A stretch of 64,000 nt of DNA, taken from positions 372,001-436,000 of the forward strand of contig NZ_CP047198.1 in assembly GCF_030408635.1 (NCBI RefSeq). Direction: 5' to 3'. The notes under the pieces are model-generated. The model did no database searches. It was not told the origin of the DNA and saw nothing but the letters and a program-made list of their open reading frames with translations. The stretch is from Corynebacterium coyleae (lineage in GTDB: Bacteria; Actinomycetota; Actinomycetes; Mycobacteriales; Mycobacteriaceae). This document shows positions 17,366 to 31,850 of the stretch, in pieces; position 1 is the stretch's first letter, and every line of letters starts with the position of its first letter. Position numbers and translations under genes: made by a program.

Positions 17366-17525
17366 GAAGTTTGAGCGATCCGTAAGGGTCGCGCTCAAGT
17401 TTCACCGAAGACCGTCGGTCACTTCCGTAAGGGAGTCGAAGGTATCCCATTCCAGGGATCGACCCACGCAGGAGAAACGAGGCTGGACTTGCGTCTGCCC
17501 CGTGCCTTCTGCACGGGGCATTTTT
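17366..17525 (+). promoter_or_regulatory. Ribosomal protein L10 leader with terminator
   Basis: The leader has a first hairpin (TTGAGCG... GTAA ...CGCTCAA), a central region with the CAGGAGAAACGAGG segment, and a strong terminator hairpin TGCCCCGTGC/GCACGGGGCA with loop CTTCT followed by TTTTT (17496-17525). This agrees with the known L10 leader, in which L10-(L7/L12) binds its own mRNA and favours the terminator. The identification is by layout and recalled similarity, not by alignment. Confidence 0.75.
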
Positions 17526-17580
17526 CATTGGTGCTCCGGGCGGATTGAAGGACATGAAGTATCGGAAGGAGGCGTGTGTC

Positions 17581-18102
17581 ATGGCAAACCCGAAGAATGT
17601 TGCGGAACTTGCAGCTCTGAAGGAGAAGTTCGCTGAGGCGGACTCCATCGTGCTGACTGAGTACCGTGGCCTGACCGTCGGCCAGCTCCAGCAGCTGCGC
17701 GGCGATATGGGCTTTGATGTCGAGTACCACGTCGCCAAGAACACTCTCATCAAGATCGCTGCTAATGAGCAGGGCATTGAGGGTCTCGACGATCTTCTCA
17801 CCGGCCCGACCGCTGTTGCGTTCATCAAGGGCGACGCGGCTGTTGATGCTGCGAAGGTGATGAAGAAGTTCAACAAGGACCACGACGCGTTCGTGATCAA
17901 GGGCGGCTTCATGGACGGTAACGTCCTGGACGCTTCCCAGATCGACGCTCTGGCTGAGATGGACAACCGCGAGACCACCCTTGCGAAGCTCGCTGGTGCG
18001 TTCGAGGGTTCTCTGGCAAAGGCTGCCGGCCTGTTCCAGGCTCCGGCCTCCAAGACGGCTCGTCTTGTCGCTGCGCTGCAGGACAAGCAGGAAGCCGCGT
18101 AA
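17581..18102 (+). CDS. rplJ: 50S ribosomal protein L10
   Basis: 173 residues. L10 forms the base of the L7/L12 stalk, binding 23S rRNA by its N-terminal domain and L12 dimers by the C-terminal helix. The segment LTEYRGLTVGQLQQLR is characteristic. ATG 17581 follows AAGGAGG, and in-frame ATG codons at 17554 and 17545 lie ahead of that site. Expression is probably controlled by the leader at 17366-17525. Confidence 0.96.
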   Translation: MANPKNVAELAALKEKFAEADSIVLTEYRGLTVGQLQQLRGDMGFDVEYHVAKNTLIKIAANEQGIEGLDDLLTGPTAVAFIKGDAAVDAAKVMKKFNKDHDAFVIKGGFMDGNVLDASQIDALAEMDNRETTLAKLAGAFEGSLAKAAGLFQAPASKTARLVAALQDKQEAA

Positions 18103-18154
18103 GCAAACTTTTACATCTGGGCTGCAGACGCCCACCTAAAGAAAGGAAGCCATC

Positions 18155-18541
<387 letters not shown>

Positions 18542-18550
18542 GAGCCTTTC

Positions 18551-18563
18551 GCTTTTCGACGAC
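18551..18563 (-). repeat. Dispersed 13-mer (GCTTNNCGACGAC), intergenic after rplL
   Basis: Exact match 10 bases after the rplL stop and directly abutting the terminator stem. Confidence 0.8.
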
Positions 18564-18603
18564 ACCCCCGCCCACCGGTACGTTTACCGGCTGGCGGGGG
18601 TTT
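18564..18603 (+). terminator. Terminator after rplL
   Basis: Stem ACCCCCGCC-ACCGGTA/TACCGG-CTGGCGGGGGT is strongly GC rich. The T tract after it is short (TTTC). Confidence 0.8.
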
Positions 18604-18631
18604 CGCTTGTCCTGCGCTAAGATTTCGGACC

Positions 18632-19546
18632 ATGCTGCGTTTTTCCCGTTCCTTGGCCGCGTTGGTTGCTGGTGTGGGTATTGCGCTGGTGGTTGCTGGG
18701 ATGTTGGCGCCGCGGGTGTTGTTGTCAGGGGAGCGGTTGCCGTTGGCGTTGGGGGATGCGACGTGGACGATTACGGATCCGGATGGCATGCGTGCGGGGG
18801 AGTCGGCGCCGGTGACGCGTCAGTTGCATTTGGAGGTGATGGAGCCTTCGGGGGATGAGCGGGCGGCTATTCGTGTGGGGGATTCGGTGCGAGCGGGTGA
18901 GGCTCCGGGGGATTTTGAGAATTTGGTGTCTGCGACGACGTGGTCGTATGAGTTGGATCGGGTGTCGGGTGAGGCGTTGTCGCCGGCGCAGGCGCAGGTA
19001 ATTTTTGCGATGCCTGCTGCTCAGGTGGCGGTGAATGGTGTGTGGCTGAAATTCCCGTCGCCCGCGCCTGCGTCGGACGTGGACGTGTTTGATCCGGTGT
19101 TGCGTGGTTCGGCGGTGGCGCGGTTCGTCGATACGCAAGAGATCGGCGGACGCACCGTCAACCGCTACCAGCAGACGGTCGCTCCGACGAATGTGGCGCA
19201 GCGCTACGCCGATCCGCGTAACACGCTCACGATCGACGGTGAACGTACGTTCTTTACTCATGCGGCGGAGCGCGAGTTGCTTGTCGACGAGCAAACGGGC
19301 GTTGTTGTGGGCATCAACGAGCGTGTCGACGACTACTATGCCGACGCCGAGGGTAACGGCGTGCAGAATGTGCTGACGTATGACGGTCGGATGGATGAGG
19401 CGCAGGTCACGGAACTTGTGCAGCGGGTTGGTCAGGCGCAGCCGAAGGCGGCCAATCCGTTGTTGTGGTGGATTGTCACCGGTGTCGGTGCGGTGTTGGC
19501 CCTGGTGGGGCTGATTGGTTCGGTTGTTTCGGCGCGTCGTAATTGA
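18632..19546 (+). CDS. DUF3068 family membrane protein
   Basis: 304 residues with one transmembrane helix at each end (about 7-27 and 275-298) and a large extracytoplasmic domain between. The fold matches DUF3068, a family confined mostly to actinobacteria and of unknown function. Some members are annotated as porin-like PorA family. Conserved blocks here include ATTWSYELDRVSG, FVDTQEIGGRTVNRYQQTV and LTYDGRM. It lies alone between rplL and rpoB, as in other corynebacteria. The codons at its start are unusually GTG/TTG rich but the reading frame is intact. Confidence 0.8.
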   Translation: MLRFSRSLAALVAGVGIALVVAGMLAPRVLLSGERLPLALGDATWTITDPDGMRAGESAPVTRQLHLEVMEPSGDERAAIRVGDSVRAGEAPGDFENLVSATTWSYELDRVSGEALSPAQAQVIFAMPAAQVAVNGVWLKFPSPAPASDVDVFDPVLRGSAVARFVDTQEIGGRTVNRYQQTVAPTNVAQRYADPRNTLTIDGERTFFTHAAERELLVDEQTGVVVGINERVDDYYADAEGNGVQNVLTYDGRMDEAQVTELVQRVGQAQPKAANPLLWWIVTGVGAVLALVGLIGSVVSARRN

Positions 19547-19880
19547 CGAGTCGCGCGGGTGGGGTGGTAGGCTGCCCTCCAGCAACTTGGACAACGGCAC
19601 CAGACGGCACGGGTGCGTGAGGGTTGTAACGCGGGGGGTTGAGTGCCCGATAGGGCCCTTTACAATTTGTTAGCTTTTGTATAAGCTTGCTCGTTGCGCT
19701 GGAAGCCGTCTCCAGTACGTCATTGAAGCCTTGTGCATACGGATGAGAATTTCCTATTTGACAAGGTGATTTTGTTGTCTCTGGGGGCGGGTCTTCCGAA
19801 GCAGACCAAATGCTAACTTATCCTGCGGAAATGCCGCTGGACCGCGAAGCCAGACGCGGGCCGGTGAGCATCCGCCAGAG
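19547..19880 (+). promoter_or_regulatory. 334-base upstream region of rpoB
   Basis: No gene is seen. A possible promoter is TTTACA (19660-19665) with TATAAG (19681-19686), 15 bases apart. A second TTGACA occurs at 19759-19764 without a clear -10. The end carries GGAAGGAC near the rpoB start. The region would carry the main rpoBC promoter and leader, but exact start sites cannot be fixed from sequence. Confidence 0.4.
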
Positions 19881-22800
19881 GTGCTGGAAGGACCCAACTT
19901 GGCAGTCTCAGACCAGACCATGAATATGGCTGAAATCCCGGGGGCTCCGGAACGTTATTCGTTCGCGAAGATTAACGAGCCCATTACCGTCCCGGGCTTG
20001 CTCGATGTGCAGCTCGAATCGTTCGCGTGGCTCGTCGGTACGTCGGAGTGGCGTGAGAATGAGCAGGCGAGCCGTGGCGACGATGCACGCGTCACCTCGG
20101 GCCTTGAGGACATTCTTGAGGAGATCTCCCCGATCGAGGACTACTCGGGCAACATGAGCCTGACGTTGTCCGAGCCGCGCTTCGAAGACGTGAAGTACAC
20201 GATCGACGAGTGCAAGGACAAGGACATCAACTACTCCGCGCCGCTGTATGTGACCGCGGAGTTCATTAACAACGACACGCAGGAGATTAAGTCCCAGACC
20301 GTGTTCATTGGCGATTTCCCGCTGATGACCGACAAGGGCACCTTCATTGTCAACGGCACCGAGCGTGTCGTTGTCTCCCAGCTGGTGCGCTCCCCGGGCG
20401 TGTACTTCGACGAGTCGATTGATAAGTCCACGGAGCGCCCGCTGCACTCCGTGAAGGTTATCCCGTCTCGCGGTGCTTGGCTCGAGTTCGACGTGGACAA
20501 GCGTGACACCGTTGGTGTGCGTATTGACCGTAAGCGTCGCCAGCCGGTTACCGTCCTGCTGAAGGCTCTGGGTTGGACCACGGAACAGATCACGGAGCGC
20601 TTCGGCTTCTCCGAGATCATGATGTCCACCCTGGAAAACGACGGTGTGAACAACACCGACGAGGCTCTGCTGGAGATTTACCGCAAGCAGCGTCCGGGCG
20701 AGCAGCCGACGCGTGACCTTGCGCAGTCCCTGCTGGAGAACTCGTTCTTCAAGGCGAAGCGTTACGACCTGGCTCGCGTGGGCCGTTACAAGGTCAACCG
20801 CAAGCTTGGTCTCGGCGGCGATCACGACGGTTTGATGACGCTGACCGAAGAGGACATTGCTACCACCCTCGAGTACTTGGTGCGTCTGCACGCAGGTGAG
20901 TCGGAGATGACCTCCCCGTCCGGTGAGATCATCCCGATCAACACCGACGACATCGACCACTTCGGTAATCGTCGTCTGCGCACCGTGGGTGAGCTGATCC
21001 AGAACCAGGTCCGCGTTGGCCTGTCCCGTATGGAGCGCGTCGTGCGCGAACGCATGACCACCCAGGATGCGGAGTCGATTACCCCGACGTCGCTGATTAA
21101 CGTGCGTCCGGTCTCCGCTGCGATCCGCGAGTTCTTCGGTACCTCGCAGCTGTCGCAGTTCATGGACCAGAACAACTCTCTGTCTGGCCTGACCCACAAG
21201 CGTCGTCTGTCTGCGCTTGGTCCGGGTGGTCTGTCGCGTGAGCGCGCCGGCATCGAGGTGCGAGACGTGCACCCGTCGCACTACGGCCGTATGTGCCCGA
21301 TTGAGACCCCGGAAGGCCCGAACATTGGTCTGATTGGTGCGCTGTCCTCGTACGCGCGCGTCAACCCGTTCGGTTTCATTGAGACGCCGTACCAGAAGGT
21401 CGAAGACGGCAAGCTGACCGATCAGATTGATTACCTCACCGCCGACGAGGAGGACCGCTACGCCATTGCGCAGGCGGCCACCCCGATGGATAAGGACGGC
21501 AACCTTACCGGTGAGCGTATCGAGGTTCGCCTCAAGGACGGCGACATCGGCGTCGTCGGCCCGAAGGGCGTTGACTACCTGGATATTTCCCCGCGTCAGA
21601 TGGTGTCCGTGGCTACGGCGATGATTCCGTTCCTCGAGCACGACGATGCGAACCGTGCCCTCATGGGTGCGAACATGCAGAAGCAGGCTGTGCCGCTGCT
21701 GCGCGCCGAGTCCGCATACGTGGCTACCGGTATGGAGCAGCGTGCTGCATACGACGCTGGCGATACCGTCATTTCCAAGAAGGCCGGCGTGATTGAGAAC
21801 GTCACGGGCGACTACATCACCGTCATGGATGATGAGGGTGGCCGCGACACCTACATGCTGCGCACCTTCGAGCGTACGAACCAGGGCACCTGCTACAACC
21901 AGACCCCGATCGTGAGCGCGGGCGACCGCGTTGAGGCCGGTCAGGTTATCGCTGACGGCCCGGGCACCAAGGACGGCGAGATGGCTCTCGGCCGTAACCT
22001 GCTGGTTGCGTTCATGCCGTGGGAAGGCCACAACTACGAGGACGCCATCATCCTCAACCAGCGCGTGGTGGAGGAGGACATCCTCACCTCCGTGCACATC
22101 GAGGAGCACGAGATTGATGCCCGCGACACCAAGCTCGGTGCCGAGGAGATCACTCGTGAGATCCCGAACGTGTCCGAGGATGTGCTGAAGGATCTGGACG
22201 AGCGCGGCATCATCCGTATCGGTGCTGACGTGCGTGACGGCGACATCCTCGTCGGTAAGGTCACCCCGAAGGGTGAGACTGAGCTGACCCCGGAGGAGCG
22301 CCTGCTGCGTGCCATCTTCGGTGAGAAGGCTCGCGAGGTCCGCGACACCTCTCTGAAGGTGCCGCACGGCGAGCAGGGCAAGGTCATTGCTGTGCGTCGC
22401 TTCTCCCGCGAGGACGACGACGATCTGTCCCCGGGTGTCAACGAGATGATCCGCGTGTACGTGGCTCAGAAGCGCAAGATCCAGGACGGCGACAAGATGG
22501 CTGGCCGCCACGGCAACAAGGGTGTCGTGGGCAAGATCCTGCCGCAGGAGGACATGCCGTTCATGGCTGACGGCACCCCGGTGGACATCATTCTGAACAC
22601 CCACGGTGTGCCGCGTCGTATGAACATCGGCCAGGTGCTCGAGGTTCACTTGGGCTGGCTAGCGAAGGCCGGCTGGACGGTGAACCCGGACGATCCGGCG
22701 AACGCCAAGTTGCTGGAGACCCTGCCGGAGCACCTGTATGACGTCCCGCCGGAGTCGCTGACCGCAACCCCGGTGTTCGACGGTGCGACCAACGACGAGA

Positions 22801-23378
22801 TCGCTGGCCTGCTTGCTAACTCCAAGCCGAACCGCGACGGTGACGTCATGGTGGACGGCGACGGCAAGACTGTCCTGTTCGACGGCCGTTCCGGTGAGCC
22901 GTACAAGTACCCGATTTCGGTCGGTTACATGTACATGCTGAAGCTGCACCACCTGGTGGACGAGAAGATTCACGCTCGTTCCACTGGTCCGTACTCGATG
23001 ATTACGCAGCAGCCGCTGGGCGGTAAGGCTCAGTTCGGTGGCCAGCGTTTCGGCGAGATGGAGGTGTGGGCAATGCAGGCTTACGGCGCTGCCTACACGC
23101 TGCAGGAGCTGCTGACCATTAAGTCGGATGACGTGGTCGGCCGTGTGAAGGTTTACGAGGCGATTGTCAAGGGCGACAACATTCCGGATCCGGGTATTCC
23201 GGAGTCCTTCAAGGTGTTGCTCAAGGAGTTGCAGTCCCTGTGCTTGAACGTGGAGGTTCTCTCTACTGATGGCACGCCGATGGAGCTCGACGGCGATGAC
23301 GACGAGTTTGATCAGGCTGGCTCCTCGCTCGGCATTAACCTGTCCCGCGATGAGGGTGCAGCGGCGGATACCGCTTAG
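19881..23378 (+). CDS. rpoB: DNA-directed RNA polymerase subunit beta
   Basis: 1165 residues, full length. It forms one half of the RNA polymerase active-site cleft and the rifampicin pocket. The rifampicin-determining region reads [14 protein letters not shown] then [14 protein letters not shown], so the Asp, His and Ser positions that mutate to resistance are all wild type. I start at GTG 19881 ([10 protein letters not shown]) because corynebacterial RpoB begins this way. TTG 19899 has a better-placed GGAAGGAC and is a real alternative. rpoC follows after 86 bases. Confidence 0.98.
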   Translation: MLEGPNLAVSDQTMNMAEIPGAPERYSFAKINEPITVPGLLDVQLESFAWLVGTSEWRENEQASRGDDARVTSGLEDILEEISPIEDYSGNMSLTLSEPRFEDVKYTIDECKDKDINYSAPLYVTAEFINNDTQEIKSQTVFIGDFPLMTDKGTFIVNGTERVVVSQLVRSPGVYFDESIDKSTERPLHSVKVIPSRGAWLEFDVDKRDTVGVRIDRKRRQPVTVLLKALGWTTEQITERFGFSEIMMSTLENDGVNNTDEALLEIYRKQRPGEQPTRDLAQSLLENSFFKAKRYDLARVGRYKVNRKLGLGGDHDGLMTLTEEDIATTLEYLVRLHAGESEMTSPSGEIIPINTDDIDHFGNRRLRTVGELIQNQVRVGLSRMERVVRERMTTQDAESITPTSLINVRPVSAAIREFFGTSQLSQFMDQNNSLSGLTHKRRLSALGPGGLSRERAGIEVRDVHPSHYGRMCPIETPEGPNIGLIGALSSYARVNPFGFIETPYQKVEDGKLTDQIDYLTADEEDRYAIAQAATPMDKDGNLTGERIEVRLKDGDIGVVGPKGVDYLDISPRQMVSVATAMIPFLEHDDANRALMGANMQKQAVPLLRAESAYVATGMEQRAAYDAGDTVISKKAGVIENVTGDYITVMDDEGGRDTYMLRTFERTNQGTCYNQTPIVSAGDRVEAGQVIADGPGTKDGEMALGRNLLVAFMPWEGHNYEDAIILNQRVVEEDILTSVHIEEHEIDARDTKLGAEEITREIPNVSEDVLKDLDERGIIRIGADVRDGDILVGKVTPKGETELTPEERLLRAIFGEKAREVRDTSLKVPHGEQGKVIAVRRFSREDDDDLSPGVNEMIRVYVAQKRKIQDGDKMAGRHGNKGVVGKILPQEDMPFMADGTPVDIILNTHGVPRRMNIGQVLEVHLGWLAKAGWTVNPDDPANAKLLETLPEHLYDVPPESLTATPVFDGATNDEIAGLLANSKPNRDGDVMVDGDGKTVLFDGRSGEPYKYPISVGYMYMLKLHHLVDEKIHARSTGPYSMITQQPLGGKAQFGGQRFGEMEVWAMQAYGAAYTLQELLTIKSDDVVGRVKVYEAIVKGDNIPDPGIPESFKVLLKELQSLCLNVEVLSTDGTPMELDGDDDEFDQAGSSLGINLSRDEGAAADTA

Positions 23379-23387
23379 GCGCCAGGT

Positions 23388-23419
23388 GGTCGTCGTAAAG
23401 CAATTGCTTGTCGACGACC
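23388..23419. repeat. 32-base palindrome of two dispersed 13-mers between rpoB and rpoC
   Basis: GTCGTCGTAAAGC (23389-23401), AATT, then GCTTGTCGACGAC (23406-23418) form an inverted repeat whose only unpaired bases are the two wobble positions of each word. It lies 9 bases after the rpoB stop and would fold in the rpoBC mRNA. No T tract follows, so it is not a normal terminator. Confidence 0.8.
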
Positions 23420-23464
23420 AAACGAACGCAATAGCCAACCACTTAAAAGAAAAGGAATTTTTAC

Positions 23465-27463
<3,999 letters not shown>

Positions 27464-27503
27464 AGGCAGCCCCAGCATTCTGGCTTAGCTAGGTCTGCTT
27501 CAT

Positions 27504-27540
27504 AGCCCGGCCTCCCCGCATATGGGGAGGCCGGGCTTTT
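27504..27540 (+). terminator. Terminator after rpoC
   Basis: A perfect 14-bp stem (AGCCCGGCCTCCCC/GGGGAGGCCGGGCT) with a 6-base loop is followed by TTT and CTG. Confidence 0.92.
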
Positions 27541-27560
27541 CTGAAGCGGCGCGAAGTTCG

Positions 27561-28172
27561 CTAAATACGTGCGGCGCGTGCGGCGCGGACAATACCTACG
27601 CCGCCCATGAGCGCCAGACCGCGGACGCGGACGACGGGGGCGTCGACGGGAATCTCTGCGAGGGAATACCTGCACGAAGAATGAGTCTCCACTCCGAAGC
27701 CACCCATGATTCCAATTCCTGCATCGACGACTCGGACATCGTCGGGCACGACAATTTCGATGCCGCCCATGATGGCGAATGCATTGATCTCGGTCTCGTA
27801 GGAACTCAATCGGGCTTCGCGTAAATCGAGGGAGCTTCCTCCCATCACGGTGAGGGAAGTGTGTGTTGGAGCCACCAACCAGTCTCCGCCGCGTTCGCTG
27901 CCGCCCATGACGGCGAGGCTGAACTGGGCGCCGCCAGATTCGCCGGTAACGTAATTTCTTACTCCTGAGGCGTGCTGGGCGGTGACGGGGGAGAGGTCGT
28001 CGATAAGCGTTGGCAGCTCATCGACAAAGGTTGCCTCGTAGAGCATGCGGGAGCGTTCGTCGAACTCGGTGACCGTGAGCTGCCCATCGACGAACGCATC
28101 GTGGAGAAAGGCTGCGGCGCGTTCACGGTCGGCGCTGCTCAGCCGCTTACGAGGGAGGTTTTGCTCGCTCAT
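27561..28172 (-). CDS. DUF1707 protein with LiaF-like C-terminal domain
   Basis: 203 residues, no transmembrane segment. The N terminus (LSSADRERAAAFLHDAFVDGQL, residues about 10-32) is the DUF1707 domain found in many actinobacterial regulators. The rest has repeated hydrophobic strands each ending in MGG, as in the LiaF/cell-wall-active antibiotic response fold (DUF2154). LiaF proteins sense or modulate cell-envelope stress in firmicutes, and a similar role is plausible but unproven here. ATG 28172 is chosen since the DUF1707 start follows at once. A longer frame to 28349 would be unlike the family. It stands alone, divergent from rpsL. Confidence 0.8.
   Translation of the reverse strand: MSEQNLPRKRLSSADRERAAAFLHDAFVDGQLTVTEFDERSRMLYEATFVDELPTLIDDLSPVTAQHASGVRNYVTGESGGAQFSLAVMGGSERGGDWLVAPTHTSLTVMGGSSLDLREARLSSYETEINAFAIMGGIEIVVPDDVRVVDAGIGIMGGFGVETHSSCRYSLAEIPVDAPVVRVRGLALMGGVGIVRAARAARI
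27996..28008 (+). repeat. Dispersed 13-mer inside the DUF1707 gene
   Basis: Exact match GTCGTCGATAAGC. Read on the coding strand it encodes Leu-Ile-Asp-Asp. Confidence 0.75.
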
Positions 28173-28383
28173 GCCACGAAAGCTAGCACGGATTTGCTGT
28201 CGTGCCCTGGCGTGTTGTAAATTATCTGAGGTTTCGCCCGTGTGAATCGGTGCGAAGTTAAACGAACTCCATGCGACTCGTTCACTAGGTAGTTCATGCA
28301 AACGGCAGGGCCCCGGAAGAAGAGCCCCCATTTTTGCATGTATGGCCATGTGTGAGCGGGACGCGCGAACAGAAAGGGCTTGA

Positions 28384-28755
28384 ATGCCTACTATTCAGCA
28401 GCTGGTCCGCAAGGGCCGCCACACCAAGAGCGCGAAGGTGGCTACTGCTGCGCTGAAGGGCTCCCCGCAGCGCCGCGGCGTGTGCACCCGCGTGTACACC
28501 ACCACCCCGAAGAAGCCGAACTCTGCACTGCGTAAGGTCGCCCGTGTGCGCCTGACCTCCGGTATTGAGGTTTCCGCTTACATTCCGGGCGAGGGCCACA
28601 ACCTGCAGGAGCACTCCATGGTGCTCGTGCGCGGCGGCCGTGTGAAGGACCTCCCGGGTGTGCGCTACAAGATCGTTCGTGGCGCCCTCGATACCCAGGC
28701 AGTGAAGGACCGTAAGCAGGCACGTTCCCGCTACGGCGCGAAGAAGGGACAGTAA
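28384..28755 (+). CDS. rpsL: 30S ribosomal protein S12
   Basis: 123 residues. S12 sits at the decoding centre and controls accuracy. The streptomycin-sensitive lysines are present: KKPNSALRK near residue 43 and [11 protein letters not shown] near residue 88. The 211-base gap upstream separates it from the divergent DUF1707 gene and must hold its promoter. It begins the str operon (rpsL, rpsG, fusA, tuf). Confidence 0.97.
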   Translation: MPTIQQLVRKGRHTKSAKVATAALKGSPQRRGVCTRVYTTTPKKPNSALRKVARVRLTSGIEVSAYIPGEGHNLQEHSMVLVRGGRVKDLPGVRYKIVRGALDTQAVKDRKQARSRYGAKKGQ

Positions 28756-28758
28756 TCA

Positions 28759-29226
28759 ATGCGTAAGCAGCAAGCACCGAAGCGTCCCATCGTTAAGGAT
28801 CCGGTATACGAGTCCGAGCTGGTCACCCAGCTTGTGAACAAGATCCTGCAGGACGGCAAGAAGTCCACCGCCGAGCGCATCGTCTACGGCGCTCTCGAGA
28901 TCTGCCGCGAGAAGACCGGCACCGATCCGGTGGGCACCCTGGAAAAGGCTATCGGCAACGTTCGCCCGGACCTCGAGGTTCGTTCCCGCCGCGTTGGTGG
29001 CGCAACCTACCAGGTCCCGGTCGACGTCAAGCCGGAGCGCTCCACCACTCTCGCCCTGCGTTGGCTGGTCACCTTCACCCGCCAGCGTCGTGAGAACTCG
29101 ATGATCGAGCGTCTCGCCAACGAGATCCTGGATGCTTCCAACGGTCTCGGCGCATCCGTGAAGCGTCGCGAGGATGTCCACAAGATGGCAGAGGCCAACC
29201 GCGCCTTCGCCCACTACCGCTGGTAG
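28759..29226 (+). CDS. rpsG: 30S ribosomal protein S7
   Basis: 155 residues. S7 nucleates assembly of the 30S head and lines the E site. Family segments are the start [16 protein letters not shown], the [16 protein letters not shown] helix and the C-terminal [22 protein letters not shown]. It starts 3 bases after rpsL ends, so translation is probably coupled. Confidence 0.97.
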   Translation: MRKQQAPKRPIVKDPVYESELVTQLVNKILQDGKKSTAERIVYGALEICREKTGTDPVGTLEKAIGNVRPDLEVRSRRVGGATYQVPVDVKPERSTTLALRWLVTFTRQRRENSMIERLANEILDASNGLGASVKRREDVHKMAEANRAFAHYRW

Positions 29227-29252
29227 GGACTGGAAGCGAGATGATCGTCGGC

Positions 29253-29307
29253 AAACCCCGAAACTGCATATGTGTCCCTATGTGGGGCCGGCGTTTTCGG
29301 GGTTTTC
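29253..29307 (+). terminator. Terminator-like structure between rpsG and fusA
   Basis: AACCCCGAAA pairs with TTTCGGGGTT around a 31-base internal part that can itself fold, followed by TTTTCG. A one-mismatch copy of the dispersed word (29305-29317) overlaps its T tract. Since fusA usually belongs to the same operon it may be partial. Confidence 0.6.
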
Positions 29308-29424
29308 GTCGATAAGCACAAGCTCGCGCTGCCATTTGAGCAACAAAATGGCAGAATTGACTAACGACAACTAACCGACATAGACGCTTCACAGCGTCGA
29401 CGACATTAAGTTGGGGTAACAAAC

Positions 29425-31545
29425 GTGGCACAAGAAGTGCTTAAGGACCTGAACAAGGTCCGCAACATCGGCATCATGGCCCACATTGACGCCGGTAAGA
29501 CCACCACCACCGAGCGCATCCTGTTCTACACGGGCCTGAACCGCAAGGTCGGCGAGACCCACGACGGTGGCGCAACCACCGACTGGATGGACCAGGAGAA
29601 AGAGCGCGGCATCACCATTACGTCCGCTGCCGTGACCTGCTTCTGGAACAACAACCAGATCAACATCATCGACACCCCGGGTCACGTGGACTTCACCGTT
29701 GAGGTCGAGCGTTCCCTCCGTGTTCTCGATGGCGCTGTCGCAGTGTTCGACGGCAAGGAAGGCGTCGAGCCGCAGTCTGAGCAGGTTTGGCGCCAGGCTG
29801 CCAAGTACGACGTCCCGCGTATCTGCTTCGTCAACAAGATGGACAAGCTGGGCGCAGACTTCTTCTACACCGTCGGCACCATTGTCGACCGTCTCGGCGC
29901 TAAGCCGTTGGTAATGCAGATCCCGATCGGCGCCGAGGACAACTTCGACGGCGTTGTTGACCTGCTCGAGATGAAGGCCCTGCAGTGGCCGGGCAAGGTC
30001 GAGACCGGCACGCCGGCTCAGATCACCGAAATCCCGGAGGACCTCAAGGAACTCGCTGAAGAGTACCGCGAGAAGCTTCTCGAGACCGTTGCTGAGTCCG
30101 ACGAAGAGCTCATGGAGAAGTACTTCGGTGGCGAAGAACTCACCATCGAGGAAATCAAGGGCGCCATCCGCAAGCTCACCGTGAACTCCGAGATCTACCC
30201 GGTGTTCTGCGGTACCGCATACCGCAACAAGGGCATCGAGCCGATCCTCGACGCTGTTGTTGACTACCTGCCGAGCCCGCTGGACATCGGCGAGGTGCGT
30301 GGCACCTCCGTCGACGGCTCCGAGGAACTGTTCCGCAAGCCGTCCGTCGAAGAGCCGTTCTCCGCACTGGCCTTCAAGATCGCCGTGCACCCGTTCTTCG
30401 GCAAGCTCACCTACGTGCGCGTCTACTCCGGCCAGGCTATTCCGGGCGAGCAGATGCTCAACTCCACGAAGTCCAAGAAGGAGCGCGTGGGCAAGCTCTT
30501 CCAGATGCACGCGAACAAGGAGAACCCGGTCGATCACGCTGACGCCGGCAACATCTACGCGTTCATTGGCCTGAAGGAAACCACCACGGGCGACACGCTG
30601 TGCAACCCGGATCACCCGATCATCCTCGAGTCCATGGACTTCCCGGACCCGGTTATCCAGGTGGCCATCGAGCCGAAGACCAAGGCCGACCAGGAGAAGC
30701 TCGGTACCGCTATTCAGAAGCTTGCTGAAGAGGACCCGACCTTCACCGTCGAGCTCGACGAAGAGACCGGCCAGACCGTCATCGGCGGCATGGGCGAGCT
30801 CCACCTCGACGTTCTGGTTGACCGCATGAAGCGCGAATTCAAGGTCGAGGCAAACATCGGTTCCCCGCAGGTTGCCTACCGCGAGACCATTCGCAAGAAG
30901 GTCGAGTCCCTCGACTTCACCCACAAGAAGCAGACCGGTGGTTCGGGCCAGTTCGCAAAGGTCATCGTCACCATCGAGCCGTACAACCCGGATCCGGAGA
31001 CACTGGAAGAGGGCGAGTCCGCAACCTACAAGTTCGAGAACGCCGTCACCGGTGGTCGTGTGCCGAAGGAATACATCCCGTCCGTCGACGCTGGTATCCA
31101 GGACGCAATGCAGTACGGCTACCTCGCTGGCTACCCGCTGGTGAACATCAAGGCCACCCTCGAGGACGGCGCTTACCACGACGTCGACTCTTCGGAAATG
31201 GCGTTTAAGATCGCTGGCTCCCAGGTCCTCAAGGAAGCTGTTGCTAAGGCGAAGCCGGTTCTGCTTGAGCCGGTCATGGCTGTTGAGGTCGTAACCCCGG
31301 AGGAGTACATGGGCACCGTTAACGGTGACATCAGCTCCCGCCGTGGCCAGGTCTACGCCATGGAAGATCGCTCCGGCGCAAAGGTCGTCCGTGCGAAGGT
31401 GCCGCTGTCCGAGATGTTCGGCTACATCGGCGACCTGCGTTCCTCGACCGCTGGCCGTGCAAACTTCACCATGGTGTTCGACTCCTACGCTGAGGTTCCG
31501 CAGAGCGTCGCGCAGGAGATCATCGAGAAGCGCAACGGCAACTAA
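29425..31545 (+). CDS. fusA: Elongation factor G
   Basis: 706 residues. EF-G uses GTP to move tRNAs and mRNA through the ribosome and helps recycle ribosomes. The GTP-binding loops are [15 protein letters not shown] (residues about 17-31), DTPGHVDF and NKMDK. Domain IV carries [13 protein letters not shown] and DIQDAM-like helices at the tip. GTG 29425 is the start. The product is a normal length for an actinobacterial EF-G. Confidence 0.98.
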   Translation: MAQEVLKDLNKVRNIGIMAHIDAGKTTTTERILFYTGLNRKVGETHDGGATTDWMDQEKERGITITSAAVTCFWNNNQINIIDTPGHVDFTVEVERSLRVLDGAVAVFDGKEGVEPQSEQVWRQAAKYDVPRICFVNKMDKLGADFFYTVGTIVDRLGAKPLVMQIPIGAEDNFDGVVDLLEMKALQWPGKVETGTPAQITEIPEDLKELAEEYREKLLETVAESDEELMEKYFGGEELTIEEIKGAIRKLTVNSEIYPVFCGTAYRNKGIEPILDAVVDYLPSPLDIGEVRGTSVDGSEELFRKPSVEEPFSALAFKIAVHPFFGKLTYVRVYSGQAIPGEQMLNSTKSKKERVGKLFQMHANKENPVDHADAGNIYAFIGLKETTTGDTLCNPDHPIILESMDFPDPVIQVAIEPKTKADQEKLGTAIQKLAEEDPTFTVELDEETGQTVIGGMGELHLDVLVDRMKREFKVEANIGSPQVAYRETIRKKVESLDFTHKKQTGGSGQFAKVIVTIEPYNPDPETLEEGESATYKFENAVTGGRVPKEYIPSVDAGIQDAMQYGYLAGYPLVNIKATLEDGAYHDVDSSEMAFKIAGSQVLKEAVAKAKPVLLEPVMAVEVVTPEEYMGTVNGDISSRRGQVYAMEDRSGAKVVRAKVPLSEMFGYIGDLRSSTAGRANFTMVFDSYAEVPQSVAQEIIEKRNGN

Positions 31546-31850
31546 GCCGCCCTCTCCCGCCAGCTGCGTGCCAGCAGCTGGCGTATAAGGGAGAACCCTT
31601 AGCGGGGTAGCGGTCGCGCTGAGGCAACGCAACAACGGGCGTTGTCTGAGCCGGCCGTTACCCTCTAGGTTGGTCCGGGGAATCGGATCGGCCAGTTTGA
31701 AAAACGGCCTTTTTGAACCTAGGATCTTGTAACTGGCACATTGTGAAATGGCTCCCGTCGCTATATCCGTTTTGGGCTGTAGCGGTTGGGCGTAAGCAAA
31801 CCACGTGGCTGCGAAGGTCGTAGCCACCATGAAGTCCAGGAGGACAATCA
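31546..31850 (+). promoter_or_regulatory. 305-base fusA-tuf intergenic region with tuf promoter and leader
   Basis: This region resembles the tuf promoter of C. glutamicum as I recall it (TAGGATC..GTAACTGGCACATT..). The -10 is probably in the TTGTGAAAT stretch near 31741-31749. A 12-bp class hairpin follows fusA (31551-31592), and a 9-bp hairpin GTGGCTGCG/CGTAGCCAC (31805-31827) lies just before the AGGAGGACA ribosome-binding site. No gene is present. Confidence 0.6.

Noticed and set aside
21131-21240. Rifampicin resistance changes in rpoB
   Set aside because: The Asp, His and Ser positions of the resistance region are wild type.
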